A DNA stretch of 7,332 nucleotides from an uncultured Collinsella sp. (GTDB lineage Bacteria; Actinomycetota; Coriobacteriia; Coriobacteriales; Coriobacteriaceae), in assembly GCA_900544465.1 (NCBI GenBank), contig UQVT01000101.1:1-7332 (forward strand). Direction: 5' to 3'. Shown here one piece after another: positions 1-5,573 of the stretch (positions are counted from its first letter, which is position 1; each line of letters starts with the position of its first letter). A program made the translations under genes and the position numbers. Under the pieces are notes generated by a model. It was not told the DNA's origin, searched no databases, and was given only the letters and a program-made list of their open reading frames with translations.

Positions 1-26
1 ATTGGCTTCTTTCCCTCTTTTGCCAT
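1..26 (-). CDS. Start of an unidentified gene running off the left edge
   Basis: On the minus strand an ATG at 26-24 opens a frame reading MAKEGKKP before the window ends. A strong ribosome binding site, AGGAAGG (40-34), lies 7 bases upstream, which favours this start over another ATG at 33-31 in a different frame that would sit only 0-3 bases from the same site. Only eight full codons are visible, so no product can be named. The ribosome binding site lies in one arm of a long hairpin (34-82), which suggests regulated translation. The only evidence is the start signal and a Lys-rich N-terminus of ordinary type. Confidence 0.35.
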
Positions 27-33
27 TATTCAT

Positions 34-82
34 CCTTCCTACGATCCGGCTACCGCGCCGGCACACAGCACATCGTAGAAGG
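34..82 (-). promoter_or_regulatory. Leader hairpin that sequesters the ribosome binding site of the left-edge gene
   Basis: The arms at 34-45 and 72-82 are complementary apart from one bulged base (C38): 7 pairs (39-45 with 72-78) plus 4 pairs (34-37 with 79-82). Inside, 46-50 and 57-61 form a further 5-bp stem with a 6-base loop, stacked on one side and with a 10-base bulge (62-71) on the other. The minus-strand transcript would bury AGGAAGG (40-34), the likely ribosome binding site of the gene starting at 26. No U-tract follows, so it does not look like an intrinsic terminator. A translational control hairpin or RNA thermometer-like element is inferred; the pairing itself is directly visible. 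Confidence 0.4.
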
Positions 83-97
83 CAGCGAGCTCAAATT

Positions 98-116
98 CAT
101 TAGCTGGGAGCTAATG
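98..116. repeat. Perfect 8-bp inverted repeat with a 3-base centre
   Basis: CATTAGCT (98-105) and AGCTAATG (109-116) are perfect inverted copies separated by GGG. No T-tract follows on either strand, so it is not a typical intrinsic terminator. Its symmetry and its place upstream of the left-edge gene would suit a dimeric repressor site, but no regulator is identifiable. The rest of 117-440 shows no convincing gene; base composition there is less GC-rich than in the flanking glycohydrolase gene. Confidence 0.35.
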
Positions 117-344
117 GGGGTTTGTAAGCCAAATTAATACTGGATTGAGAAGATGCCTGTTCAGATTGAGCGGTGATTGAGGCTGCAGCTTGATGCCAAA
201 GCGCCCTTGCCGCGCCTCTGGCCGACGTTAGCCGTACCCCTCTCACCAGCAAGATGCCCATGGGGGGCTGCCCTTCGAAGATAGCGCGCATGGTGTTCGA
301 CGATTCCGTCGCCCCGCTATCGAATAAAAGGCATGGTCCTAAGA

Positions 345-440
345 TCACTCAGGCAATAAAGCAATAGCGCTGTGGTATATCTCCCCGTGCTTTAAGTCGG
401 CATCAGCCACCTCAGGCAAGCGATTCAAATCACGGCACCC
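345..440 (-). other. In-frame continuation of the glycohydrolase frame beyond its TAG stop
   Basis: Directly after the TAG at 443-441 the same frame continues for 31 codons to a TGA at 347-345. The predicted residues are protein-like, including the stretches LNRLPEVADADLKHGEIYH and SAIALLPE. This may be the former C-terminus of the glycohydrolase, cut by a nonsense mutation, or simply chance; 31 open codons are not rare in GC-rich DNA. There is no start codon of its own with a ribosome binding site, so it is not called as a separate gene. Confidence 0.25.
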
Positions 441-1544
441 CTATGCCAGCTCGCGAAGCCTCCCGAGCGCCAGCCTGAACCACTCCAGATCGTCCTCATC
501 AGGCACGCTATCGTACTTCCAGTGCGTTATATAGCGCCACCGAGAGAAGACGCCGCTGCCCAGAAGCCCAACATCGTCTACGGTGTCTATGTCCTCTCGC
601 AGTCCTTCGGCCGTACCGGAGCGCGGATATGCCCCGGCAAAGGCCTCGCCACAGTCCCTGTGCCAACCCAGGCCGAACATGTCATGGGCCAACGCGTGGA
701 AGTCGCGGGTGGGACCGTCCAGCGAATCCTCGAAGCGCTTAACGAACCTGTACAGGTCATCACCGTAAGCCCCGCCGAACAAATAAGGCTCAATCACGTC
801 CTTGCCGCGCAAGGCCTCTAACCACTCGGTCGGAATGCCCTCGTATCCGTACAGGATGCCGGCCAATCCACCGGCCACGCAAGCCGTGGTGTCGGTATCG
901 TCGCCCAGGTTCACGGCGGTCAGTACGCAGTCGTGGTAGTTGTCGGTATGTTCTAGGCACCAGATGGCGGCGTGGTAAGTATCCCACACGTAGCCGCCGC
1001 TGGCACCAGCTCTGTCCTCACTCTCGCAGCCGGCGTGCCCGCTGTAAAGCACCTCGCGGGCATAGGCGATCATGTCCACGCAGGCCTGGCAGCAGTCGTC
1101 GGTAGCGTGGGTGATCGCGCTGACCTCCCTTATGTCGCAGTCGGAGCATTCCATGAACACCATAGGCAGGCAGCGCATGAGCGAGCCGTTGCCCTTGCTG
1201 TATTCGCTTGTGAGCCCGCAACCCGTATCGAGCGCCTGCCTGGTGGCGTTGCCGTAGTCGAAGACGTTCCCGTCGGCGGTGTATGCGCCTTCGTTTATCC
1301 ATTTGCGGAACTTGACGAGGATATCGTCGCAATTGACATCGCCCAGCTCGCGGTAGCTGTCGCACAGCGCGAGCGCCATGGACGTGTCGTCGCTCCATGT
1401 GCCCGCAGGCTGGTTGTGCGTGCCGCGGCCCACCATGTCCGTGCAGGTAAAGCTGCCGCGCGGCCTGAACTCGTAGGGCACGCCGAGCGCATCGCCCACG
1501 GCCATGCCGTACACGCAGTCCCTCACCGTCCGCAACAAGCCCAT
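441..1544 (-). CDS. ADP-ribosylglycohydrolase family protein (DraG type) with an extra C-terminal domain
   Basis: This 367-residue protein belongs to the ADP-ribosylglycohydrolase (DraG/ARH) family, whose members remove ADP-ribose from proteins, nucleic acids or small molecules using a binuclear metal centre. The family signatures are all present: GDALG (17-21), WSDDTSM (50-56, N-terminal metal ligands), GNGSLMR (118-124) and NLGDDTDTT (212-220, C-terminal metal ligands). The catalytic domain covers about residues 1-260; residues 262-367 form an additional acidic, Trp-rich region I do not recognise. It is unusually Cys-rich for the family. The frame also has a GTG at 1553, but ATG 1544 is preferred because AGGTG (1555-1551) lies 6 bases before it. 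That site overlaps the TAG of the upstream GIY-YIG gene, so translation is probably coupled. After the TAG the frame stays open for 31 more codons. The substrate is unknown; cytoplasmic, with no signal peptide. Confidence 0.88.
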   Translation of the reverse strand: MGLLRTVRDCVYGMAVGDALGVPYEFRPRGSFTCTDMVGRGTHNQPAGTWSDDTSMALALCDSYRELGDVNCDDILVKFRKWINEGAYTADGNVFDYGNATRQALDTGCGLTSEYSKGNGSLMRCLPMVFMECSDCDIREVSAITHATDDCCQACVDMIAYAREVLYSGHAGCESEDRAGASGGYVWDTYHAAIWCLEHTDNYHDCVLTAVNLGDDTDTTACVAGGLAGILYGYEGIPTEWLEALRGKDVIEPYLFGGAYGDDLYRFVKRFEDSLDGPTRDFHALAHDMFGLGWHRDCGEAFAGAYPRSGTAEGLREDIDTVDDVGLLGSGVFSRWRYITHWKYDSVPDEDDLEWFRLALGRLRELA

Positions 1545-1553
1545 GGCGCGCAC

Positions 1554-2477
1554 CTAGTTCCAGTTCATGCCGAACTTGCGCGAGCAAAGCACGTCTTTCC
1601 AGTGACTCTCGCGCTCGCACACCTCGGCGGTGGTCATCTTGGTGTCGCACACCTCTAGGATGGAGTAGGTGAAGTTTTCCATGATGTACCCAGTTCCGTG
1701 CTCGGCCACGATGGCCTTGAACTCCTTGTTGCCGCCAGTCGGGTCCATGGGGTTGGCATAGGCGCTCCAGCGCTGCCAGATACCCAAGTCCGCGCCCGCG
1801 TCCTTCTTGCTGTCGCCCGAGGCCGAACCCACGTAGAGTTTCCCCGTCGCGGTGTCGGTGATGCAGTAGACGCCCTTCACGTTGTCCAGCGCCCAGTACC
1901 AGTCGGAGCCCACGCTGGCGATAACGGCCTGCAAGGTCTTGTGGTCGATGCACACGTACTTGTAGCCAGGGAAAGGGGCAACGTTGCCCAGGCTCATCGA
2001 GTACTCGTACACTACGGGCTCGAAGTCGTGCATCGTGTTCTCGTAGAACTTGTTGTAGATGTCGCGCCCGATAGGCTTCTTCAACTTGATGATGAGGCGC
2101 TTGATGTAGGCCTCGTAGTCGGGAAGAAGCGTCAACTTGTAGCCCACGCCGCCCAGCACCTCGGGTACTGCCTTCTCCACTTTGTGCATGCCGCCGAAGA
2201 TGAAGTACTCGGGCCCGTAGGTGTAGTACTGTGCGAACGAGAGCAGGTAATCCGCATGGTTGAGGTTGTTATTCGCTTGTCCCGTCGCGCTCCTCCACGC
2301 GTTCATCTCGTACCATCGCGAGCCGCTATCGGTCTTCTCGGGGGTCGAGGTGTCCTTCAGCAGCATGTCGTACGCGCGCACGTTCACGTCGCCAGCGTTC
2401 ATGTTGAATTTGATCTTTGTCTTCTCTGGGTGCGCCACCGGCATCAAATCCCTGAGCGTTATAACAGCATTTTCCAT
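1554..2477 (-). CDS. GIY-YIG nuclease family protein
   Basis: This 307-residue protein has a C-terminal GIY-YIG nuclease domain (about 198-307). The GVY motif is at 202-204 and the YVG motif at 215-217, followed by the conserved Arg in IWQRW (R236), the region ENFTYSILEV (267-276) and ERESHWKDVL (288-297) carrying the likely metal-binding glutamate. It ends in the typical KFGMNWN. The N-terminal 190 residues match the layout I know from stand-alone bacterial GIY-YIG proteins, with a conserved FIFGG segment (92-96) and a second block around YKLTLLPDYEAYIKRLII (113-130); its function is not known to me. These proteins are often found in defence or mobile regions and should cut DNA or RNA. ATG 2477 is preceded by a modest GGCGGA-type site. 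It forms an operon with the downstream ADP-ribosylglycohydrolase, with no gap. Confidence 0.88.
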   Translation of the reverse strand: MENAVITLRDLMPVAHPEKTKIKFNMNAGDVNVRAYDMLLKDTSTPEKTDSGSRWYEMNAWRSATGQANNNLNHADYLLSFAQYYTYGPEYFIFGGMHKVEKAVPEVLGGVGYKLTLLPDYEAYIKRLIIKLKKPIGRDIYNKFYENTMHDFEPVVYEYSMSLGNVAPFPGYKYVCIDHKTLQAVIASVGSDWYWALDNVKGVYCITDTATGKLYVGSASGDSKKDAGADLGIWQRWSAYANPMDPTGGNKEFKAIVAEHGTGYIMENFTYSILEVCDTKMTTAEVCERESHWKDVLCSRKFGMNWN

Positions 2478-2492
2478 GTTAATTCCGCCGTT

Positions 2493-2960
2493 TCAGTTTG
2501 ATAAGCCTGTAGGTCGAATCATACCACTCGCTTTCCAGACGAAAATTAGCGCTCGGCTAACCGCTCTGCTGTTGTCGTTTCTTATGGCGAAGAAGAGCAC
2601 GAAGCCGATAAGCCCCGCGCCCGTGTTTATGCCTTGTATGGCGATTGTTCGTGATGTGCCCGCACAGCTATTTTTGGTGAATAATCCGAAAGTCAGGAAG
2701 ATAAGTGCGAATCATCCACGCCACCATCCGTCTCGCCCGCACTCGGGCAATACGCAGTGCCCGCTCCTGATCGGCCGTCCCTAGCGCCGGCGCGAACTCT
2801 TAGATGGCGCCTTTTGCGCTCATCACCTTTCGGAAGACGGTCGCGTCCTGCTTGCCGATGGGAATCGCGATCTTCTTGCCGCCCGCGCGTCACACTCCGT
2901 CTTGAACAACATGTCCCATCCGCCCCCTCGCCTCATCCTCAAAAGGCTCGTCGAAGCCTA
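2493..2960 (-). pseudogene. Decayed coding region, including a small membrane-protein remnant
   Basis: Two minus-strand frames read like protein but lack intact genes. The first runs from about 2958 to a TAG at 2670-2668 and is broken by TGA (2892-2890) and TAA (2802-2800). Between these stops it reads GKKIAIPIGKQDATVFRK and so on, and after them an Arg-rich helix-like stretch. The second frame is open from 2711 to a TGA at 2495-2493 (72 codons) without a usable start codon. It reads like a membrane protein: FALIFLTFGLF, then GINTGAGLIGFVLFFAIRND, a hydrophobic segment closed by charged residues. The best explanation is one or two old genes broken by stop codons and a frameshift. No family can be named, and the assignment rests on amino-acid character alone. 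Confidence 0.35.
2518..2545 (-). promoter_or_regulatory. Extended -10 promoter of the GIY-YIG/glycohydrolase operon
   Basis: On the minus strand TATGAT (2523-2518) matches the -10 consensus at five of six bases and carries a TGG extension (2526-2524). A weak -35-like TTTTCG (2545-2540) lies at about 16 bases spacing; an extended -10 often makes up for a poor -35. Transcription would begin near 2511, giving a leader of roughly 35 bases before ATG 2477. Confidence 0.5.
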
Positions 2961-3281
2961 GCCCACCGTGACGGATTCCCCGGTAAAGGTGCTAATGAGC
3001 AGCAGGATAAAGAACGCCAAGTAACTGATGCTCAGCAGATAGGCAATAACCAAAAAGATGGTCCATCCAACATTGGTCTTACCATCGGCACGGCGTTGCT
3101 CGCGATTGCGGCAGAGCCAAATCGTCACGCCAATGGCCACAATCAGCAACACGAGTGCCGCTGCCGCCAACCCGGCAAGCGCAAACATCACGCCAATGCT
3201 CACAGCAATAACCGGGAGCAGCAGCAAGCCGCACCCGCACCCACCAGGACTATACACGGCGGTCTGTCGGCGTCGCCCCAT
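2958..3281 (-). CDS. Small membrane protein, third gene of the toxin-antitoxin operon
   Basis: This 107-residue protein has a short basic N-terminus (MGRRRQ), a Gly/Cys-rich stretch SPGGCGCG (11-18), and three predicted membrane segments: about 19-36, 38-56 and 73-97. The second and third are separated by a basic loop (CRNREQRRADGK, 57-68), which should face the cytoplasm. ATG 3281 is chosen because GGAG lies 5 bases upstream; the frame stays open to 3311 without a site. It starts 29 bases after the higA stop and so is probably co-transcribed with higBA. I do not recognise the family. It could be an unrelated passenger or take part in the function of the module; nothing in the sequence decides this. 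Confidence 0.65.
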   Translation of the reverse strand: MGRRRQTAVYSPGGCGCGLLLLPVIAVSIGVMFALAGLAAAALVLLIVAIGVTIWLCRNREQRRADGKTNVGWTIFLVIAYLLSISYLAFFILLLISTFTGESVTVG

Positions 3282-3310
3282 CGTCACTCCAACCTCAACA
3301 TCTTTGAGCA

Positions 3311-3652
3311 CTACAATGCGATAGCCCGCTGGACAGGAACGATCTTATCCAGTTCCGGTTCGATGCGCCTCTTCTCCGCCTCGAGATCAAACGCTATCTG
3401 GGCGCGCAACCAATAACCATCCGTCAGGCCAAAGTAGCGGCAAAGGCGAAGGTCGGTGTCGGCCGTCACGCGACGCCTTCCCAAGATAATCTGCCCAATG
3501 CGTTGAGCCGGAATCCCGGTCTCTTTAGCAAGGCGATATTGAGAAATGCCCATAGGGATAAGAAATTCCTCTTTGAGAAGCTCACCAGGAGTCACCGGTG
3601 ACAGCAAATCGGGCGCAGTCTCATCACTTGTGATAATCGACGATTTCGACAT
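3311..3652 (-). CDS. higA: HigA-type antitoxin (XRE/Cro helix-turn-helix)
   Basis: This 113-residue antitoxin of the HigA/VapI family neutralises the HigB toxin encoded just upstream and represses its own operon. It carries the family opening SPVTPGELLKEEFLIPMGIS (18-37), a helix-turn-helix with SQYRLAKETGIPAQRIGQII (37-56), then GRRRVTADTDLRL and YFGLTDGYWLRAQIAFDL, the standard HigA layout. The frame is open further upstream to 3706, but the start at 3652 gives the family's normal N-terminus and has AGGGGA about 9 bases before it. The start overlaps the last 29 bases of the toxin gene, which implies translational coupling. Toxin-first order is typical of the HigBA type. Confidence 0.92.
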   Translation of the reverse strand: MSKSSIITSDETAPDLLSPVTPGELLKEEFLIPMGISQYRLAKETGIPAQRIGQIILGRRRVTADTDLRLCRYFGLTDGYWLRAQIAFDLEAEKRRIEPELDKIVPVQRAIAL

Positions 3653-3905
3653 TCCAAGCCATCCCCTGTCTCCACTCAAAACAGACCCGATAGCGCTCAT
3701 TAACACGAATGCTATATTGGCCGGCGCGATTGCCCTTCAACGCTTCAAGACGATTGCCCGGAGGAACGCGAAGATCATCAAGTGAAGCACAAACCTGCAG
3801 TTGACGAATCTTCCTCAATGCGACACGCTCAAAAGGTACGAACCTCCTGACCCGCACACCCATCGCAAAACGTTCGGTATCCTCATCTTTGTACGATGCA
3901 ATCAT
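3624..3905 (-). CDS. higB: HigB-type toxin (RelE/ParE superfamily mRNA interferase)
   Basis: This 93-residue protein has the usual length and form of HigB toxins, which cut mRNA on the ribosome. Family hallmarks are the opening MIASYKDEDTERF (1-13), the block SLDDLRVPPGNRLEALKGNR (41-60), then GQYSIRVNERYRVCFEW (62-78) and the ending VEIVDYHK (86-93). ATG 3905 is supported by this family-like N-terminus and by AAGG about 7 bases upstream. It is the first gene of the operon. The toxin appears intact, with no frameshift. Substrate specificity cannot be read from the sequence. Confidence 0.92.
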   Translation of the reverse strand: MIASYKDEDTERFAMGVRVRRFVPFERVALRKIRQLQVCASLDDLRVPPGNRLEALKGNRAGQYSIRVNERYRVCFEWRQGMAWNVEIVDYHK

Positions 3906-3916
3906 AGTATCGCCTT

Positions 3917-3929
3917 ACGTTAATAACGT
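3917..3929. promoter_or_regulatory. Palindromic operator candidate for HigA
   Basis: ACGTTAATAACGT is a perfect inverted repeat of 6-bp arms around one base, lying between the higB promoter and the higB start. A second short palindrome, AAACGTTT (3931-3938), is adjacent and shares the ACGTT core. HigA-type antitoxins bind such inverted repeats in their own promoter region, so this is the likely autoregulation site. Assignment to HigA is inferred from position. Confidence 0.5.
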
Positions 3930-3956
3930 CAAACGTTTCTATAGACTTACATCTCT

Positions 3957-3962
3957 ATTATA
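3957..3962 (-). promoter_or_regulatory. -10 box of the higBA operon promoter
   Basis: On the minus strand 3962-3957 reads TATAAT, a perfect -10 hexamer. No good -35 is visible at 16-18 bases upstream, where the DNA is only A-rich. The start of transcription would fall near 3950, giving a leader of about 45 bases that contains the palindrome at 3917-3929. Confidence 0.5.
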
Positions 3963-4005
3963 GCGTACATTTGTTCGTATTTTTGAGAACATGCACCCGC
4001 GTCGA

Positions 4006-5193
4006 TTAACCAAGCAAAAGCAATCGTTTGTAGACATCGAGACCCTTGAGCAGGATTTCCTCGTCAAAGAGCATGGTATCAGTGTGAAGGGCGCTCGTGG
4101 CATAGGCGGGACAGCCATCCGAATCGCTCGGGTTTTCTTGTCCCTCTGGCACGCCCGTGCCCAGCAGGAAGAACACGCCCGGAAGATGGCGCTGGTAGAA
4201 GGCGAAGTCCTCGGCAATCAGCAGCGGCTCGTCCACAAGTTGCAGCTCGGACATGGCAGGCGCAATGCAGGCAAACAGCTCGGGGTCGTTATCGACTGGC
4301 GGATAGCCCTCGGCAAAGTCGAGATCGTACGTGCAACCCGTTGCAGTGCATGCCTCATCGAGCACATGGCACACGCCCTCGCGCGCTCGGTCGAACATAT
4401 CGTCCGTAAACACGCGCAAGCTGCCCGCAACATGGGCCTCCCCCGCCACCGCATTGCAGACGGTGCCGGCCTGCAGCAGGCCGAACTTACCAATGCAGGG
4501 CTCGTCGGCACCCAACTCGTCCATCAATTCACGCTCGGCGACCAAGAACTTGGCAGCCGCCAGCGCCGCATCGTGCGACTCCTCGACCGGCACACCATAG
4601 GTCTTAGCGATATGGATACTCGTACCGTGAATATGGACGTGCATCTCGCTCGAACGCGCCAGCAGCGGACCGGAACAACTCGCCAGCGTACCGGCAGGCA
4701 GGTCGGGCCATACGTGGAACCCGAAGATGCGGTCCGCCCCGTAGCGCTCAAACACCCCGCTCTCGCACACCGTCTTGGCGCCACCGGTCGTCTCCTCGGC
4801 AGGCTGGAACACGAAGAGCACGTTGCGCTTGATGGCGCCCGGCTGCTCACGAATCGTGCGGTCGACAAAAGTCGCCGCCGCGAGCGCCATGGCCATGTGA
4901 CCGTCGTGACCGCACGCATGCATCTTACCGGGATGCGTCGAGGCAAAATCAGCTCCCGTCGCCTCCGCGATGGGCAGGGCGTCCATGTCGGCGCGAATCG
5001 CCGTGGCATGCGTAGCGCCCACACCGGCATCGAAGAAGGCACAGACGCAGCTGGGACACGGATGGGTCACCTCGCAGGCGAGCGGCGCCAACACGCCCTC
5101 AATATAGGCGATCGTCTGCGGAAGATCGAAGTCGAGCTCCGGGATCCTGTGTAAGTCGCGCCGATAGCGACGGAGTTCTTGGAGCTCGGTCAT
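4006..5193 (-). CDS. M20D family amidohydrolase, possibly N-acetyldiaminopimelate deacetylase
   Basis: This 395-residue cytoplasmic metallo-amidohydrolase belongs to the M20D group (HipO/AmaA/DapL-like), which removes acyl groups from amino acids. Metal ligands of the family are visible: MHACGHDGH (91-99, C94 and H96), PAEE (131-134), H160 in FHVWPDLPAG, and H370 near the C-terminus. AEDFAFY (327-333) is also typical. The inserted dimerisation domain covers about 180-290. The frame opens at 5208, but the second Met (5193) is the better start, because AAAGGA lies about 7 bases before it and inside the longer reading. Its place divergent from a lysine-riboswitch-controlled lysA-dapA makes the acetylase-branch deacetylation of N-acetyl-diaminopimelate an attractive role, but it is not under that riboswitch. 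A general N-acyl amino acid hydrolase is equally possible. Confidence 0.85.
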   Translation of the reverse strand: MTELQELRRYRRDLHRIPELDFDLPQTIAYIEGVLAPLACEVTHPCPSCVCAFFDAGVGATHATAIRADMDALPIAEATGADFASTHPGKMHACGHDGHMAMALAAATFVDRTIREQPGAIKRNVLFVFQPAEETTGGAKTVCESGVFERYGADRIFGFHVWPDLPAGTLASCSGPLLARSSEMHVHIHGTSIHIAKTYGVPVEESHDAALAAAKFLVAERELMDELGADEPCIGKFGLLQAGTVCNAVAGEAHVAGSLRVFTDDMFDRAREGVCHVLDEACTATGCTYDLDFAEGYPPVDNDPELFACIAPAMSELQLVDEPLLIAEDFAFYQRHLPGVFFLLGTGVPEGQENPSDSDGCPAYATSALHTDTMLFDEEILLKGLDVYKRLLLLG

Positions 5194-5288
5194 AACGGGT
5201 CCTTTCATAGGTGCGCGCCAGTTGCCATCTTATTGTGCCGCAAGATTGCCGCACCCTTGTTTCTAGCATATCCCTGCATTTTTTAAAC

Positions 5289-5317
5289 GTTATATACGAA
5301 TACTCTTGTTTGGTAAA
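5289..5317 (-). promoter_or_regulatory. Promoter of the M20 amidohydrolase gene
   Basis: Minus-strand TTTACC (5317-5312) and TATAAC (5294-5289) are separated by exactly 17 bases; TATAAC matches the -10 consensus at five of six positions and TTTACC the -35 at four. Transcription would start near 5282, leaving a leader of about 90 bases. The elements overlap the candidate -35 of the lysA promoter on the other strand. Confidence 0.5.
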
Positions 5318-5334
5318 GTGCAACGTGGTAGGGT
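5306..5334 (+). promoter_or_regulatory. Candidate promoter of the lysine riboswitch-lysA-dapA unit
   Basis: TTGTTT (5306-5311) and TAGGGT (5329-5334) are 17 bases apart. TAGGGT fits only the TANNNT core of a -10 box, which is acceptable in actinobacteria. It would start transcription near 5341, a few bases before the riboswitch P1 helix, which is where a start must lie. An upstream alternative is TTGCCG (5247-5252) with a -10-like TATCCT after 17 bases, which would give a longer leader. The choice rests on position more than on hexamer quality. Confidence 0.35.
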
Positions 5335-5345
5335 CGTTACCACTT

Positions 5346-5502
5346 GATAGAGGCGCGGGCACGAAGAGCCGCGGGCGAGCCGGCAGGCTTTGACCCCGCG
5401 GGGAGGCGAAACCCGCCGAACTGGGTTTTTCGGGCACGAACAACCTGGTGGGCCTGCGGGAAACACCCGCAGGACTGTCTGCAGCAATGCGGGAGCGCTA
5501 TC
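5346..5502 (+). ncRNA. Lysine riboswitch (L box) aptamer
   Basis: The conserved L-box blocks occur in order: GATAGAGGCGCG (5346-5357, P1 and start of P2), GAAGAGCC in the loop E-like region, GGCTTTGA followed by GGGGAGGCG, then GCCGAAC (5415-5421), CTGGTGGGCC, ACTGTC (5474-5479) and GGGAGCGCTATC (5491-5502). P1 is GATAG (5346-5350) with CTATC (5498-5502). P4 is a perfect 8-bp stem, 5453-5460 with 5466-5473, around an AAACA loop. The P2 base pairs 5352-5355 with 5414-5417. The aptamer binds free lysine and shuts down lysine-synthesis genes; its place directly before lysA fits exactly. Confidence 0.93.
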
Positions 5503-5563
5503 CGGACATGGGGTCCACGCTATGCGGATTCGATGCGCCGATGGCGCCGTCTGGATAGCGAGG
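5496..5563 (+). promoter_or_regulatory. Riboswitch expression platform with alternative helices around the lysA ribosome binding site
   Basis: CGCTAT occurs twice (5496-5501 and 5518-5523) and both copies can pair with ATAGCG at 5555-5560. With the first copy a 12-pair helix forms, 5496-5507 with 5549-5560 (one G-U pair); it uses the 3' strand of P1 and so cannot coexist with the lysine-bound aptamer. With the second copy, 5518-5523 pairs with 5555-5560 and C5515-C5516 pairs with G5562-G5563, covering the GAGG ribosome binding site (5560-5563). A 5-bp hairpin (5535-5539 with 5543-5547) sits inside both. No U-tract follows. The inferred logic is: lysine bound, P1 forms, GAGG sequestered, translation off; lysine absent, 12-pair helix, GAGG largely free, translation on. 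Confidence 0.6.
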
Positions 5564-5573
5564 TTTACGGGAC

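Noticed and set aside
100..348. An 82-codon minus-strand frame starting at 348
   Set aside because: No ribosome binding site, no recognisable motif and low-complexity character; it overlaps the palindrome at 98-116. Probably chance.
972..1658. Long plus-strand open frame opposite the glycohydrolase and nuclease genes
   Set aside because: Ala/His/Val-rich translation typical of the antisense frame of a GC-rich gene; the minus strand carries clear family motifs.
1698..2501. Plus-strand open frame of 267 codons
   Set aside because: Antisense shadow of the GIY-YIG gene, with biased composition and no motifs.
3963..4005. Terminator after the M20 gene
   Set aside because: There is an A/T-rich run but no stable stem next to it, so no terminator is called; read-through into higBA is possible.
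3991..5154. Plus-strand open frame of 387 codons
   Set aside because: Antisense shadow of the M20 amidohydrolase, whose metal-binding motifs are on the minus strand.
5504..5516. GGAC/GTCC hairpin as an intrinsic terminator of the riboswitch
   Set aside because: Only 4 bp and no U-tract follows; the sequence supports control at the ribosome binding site instead.
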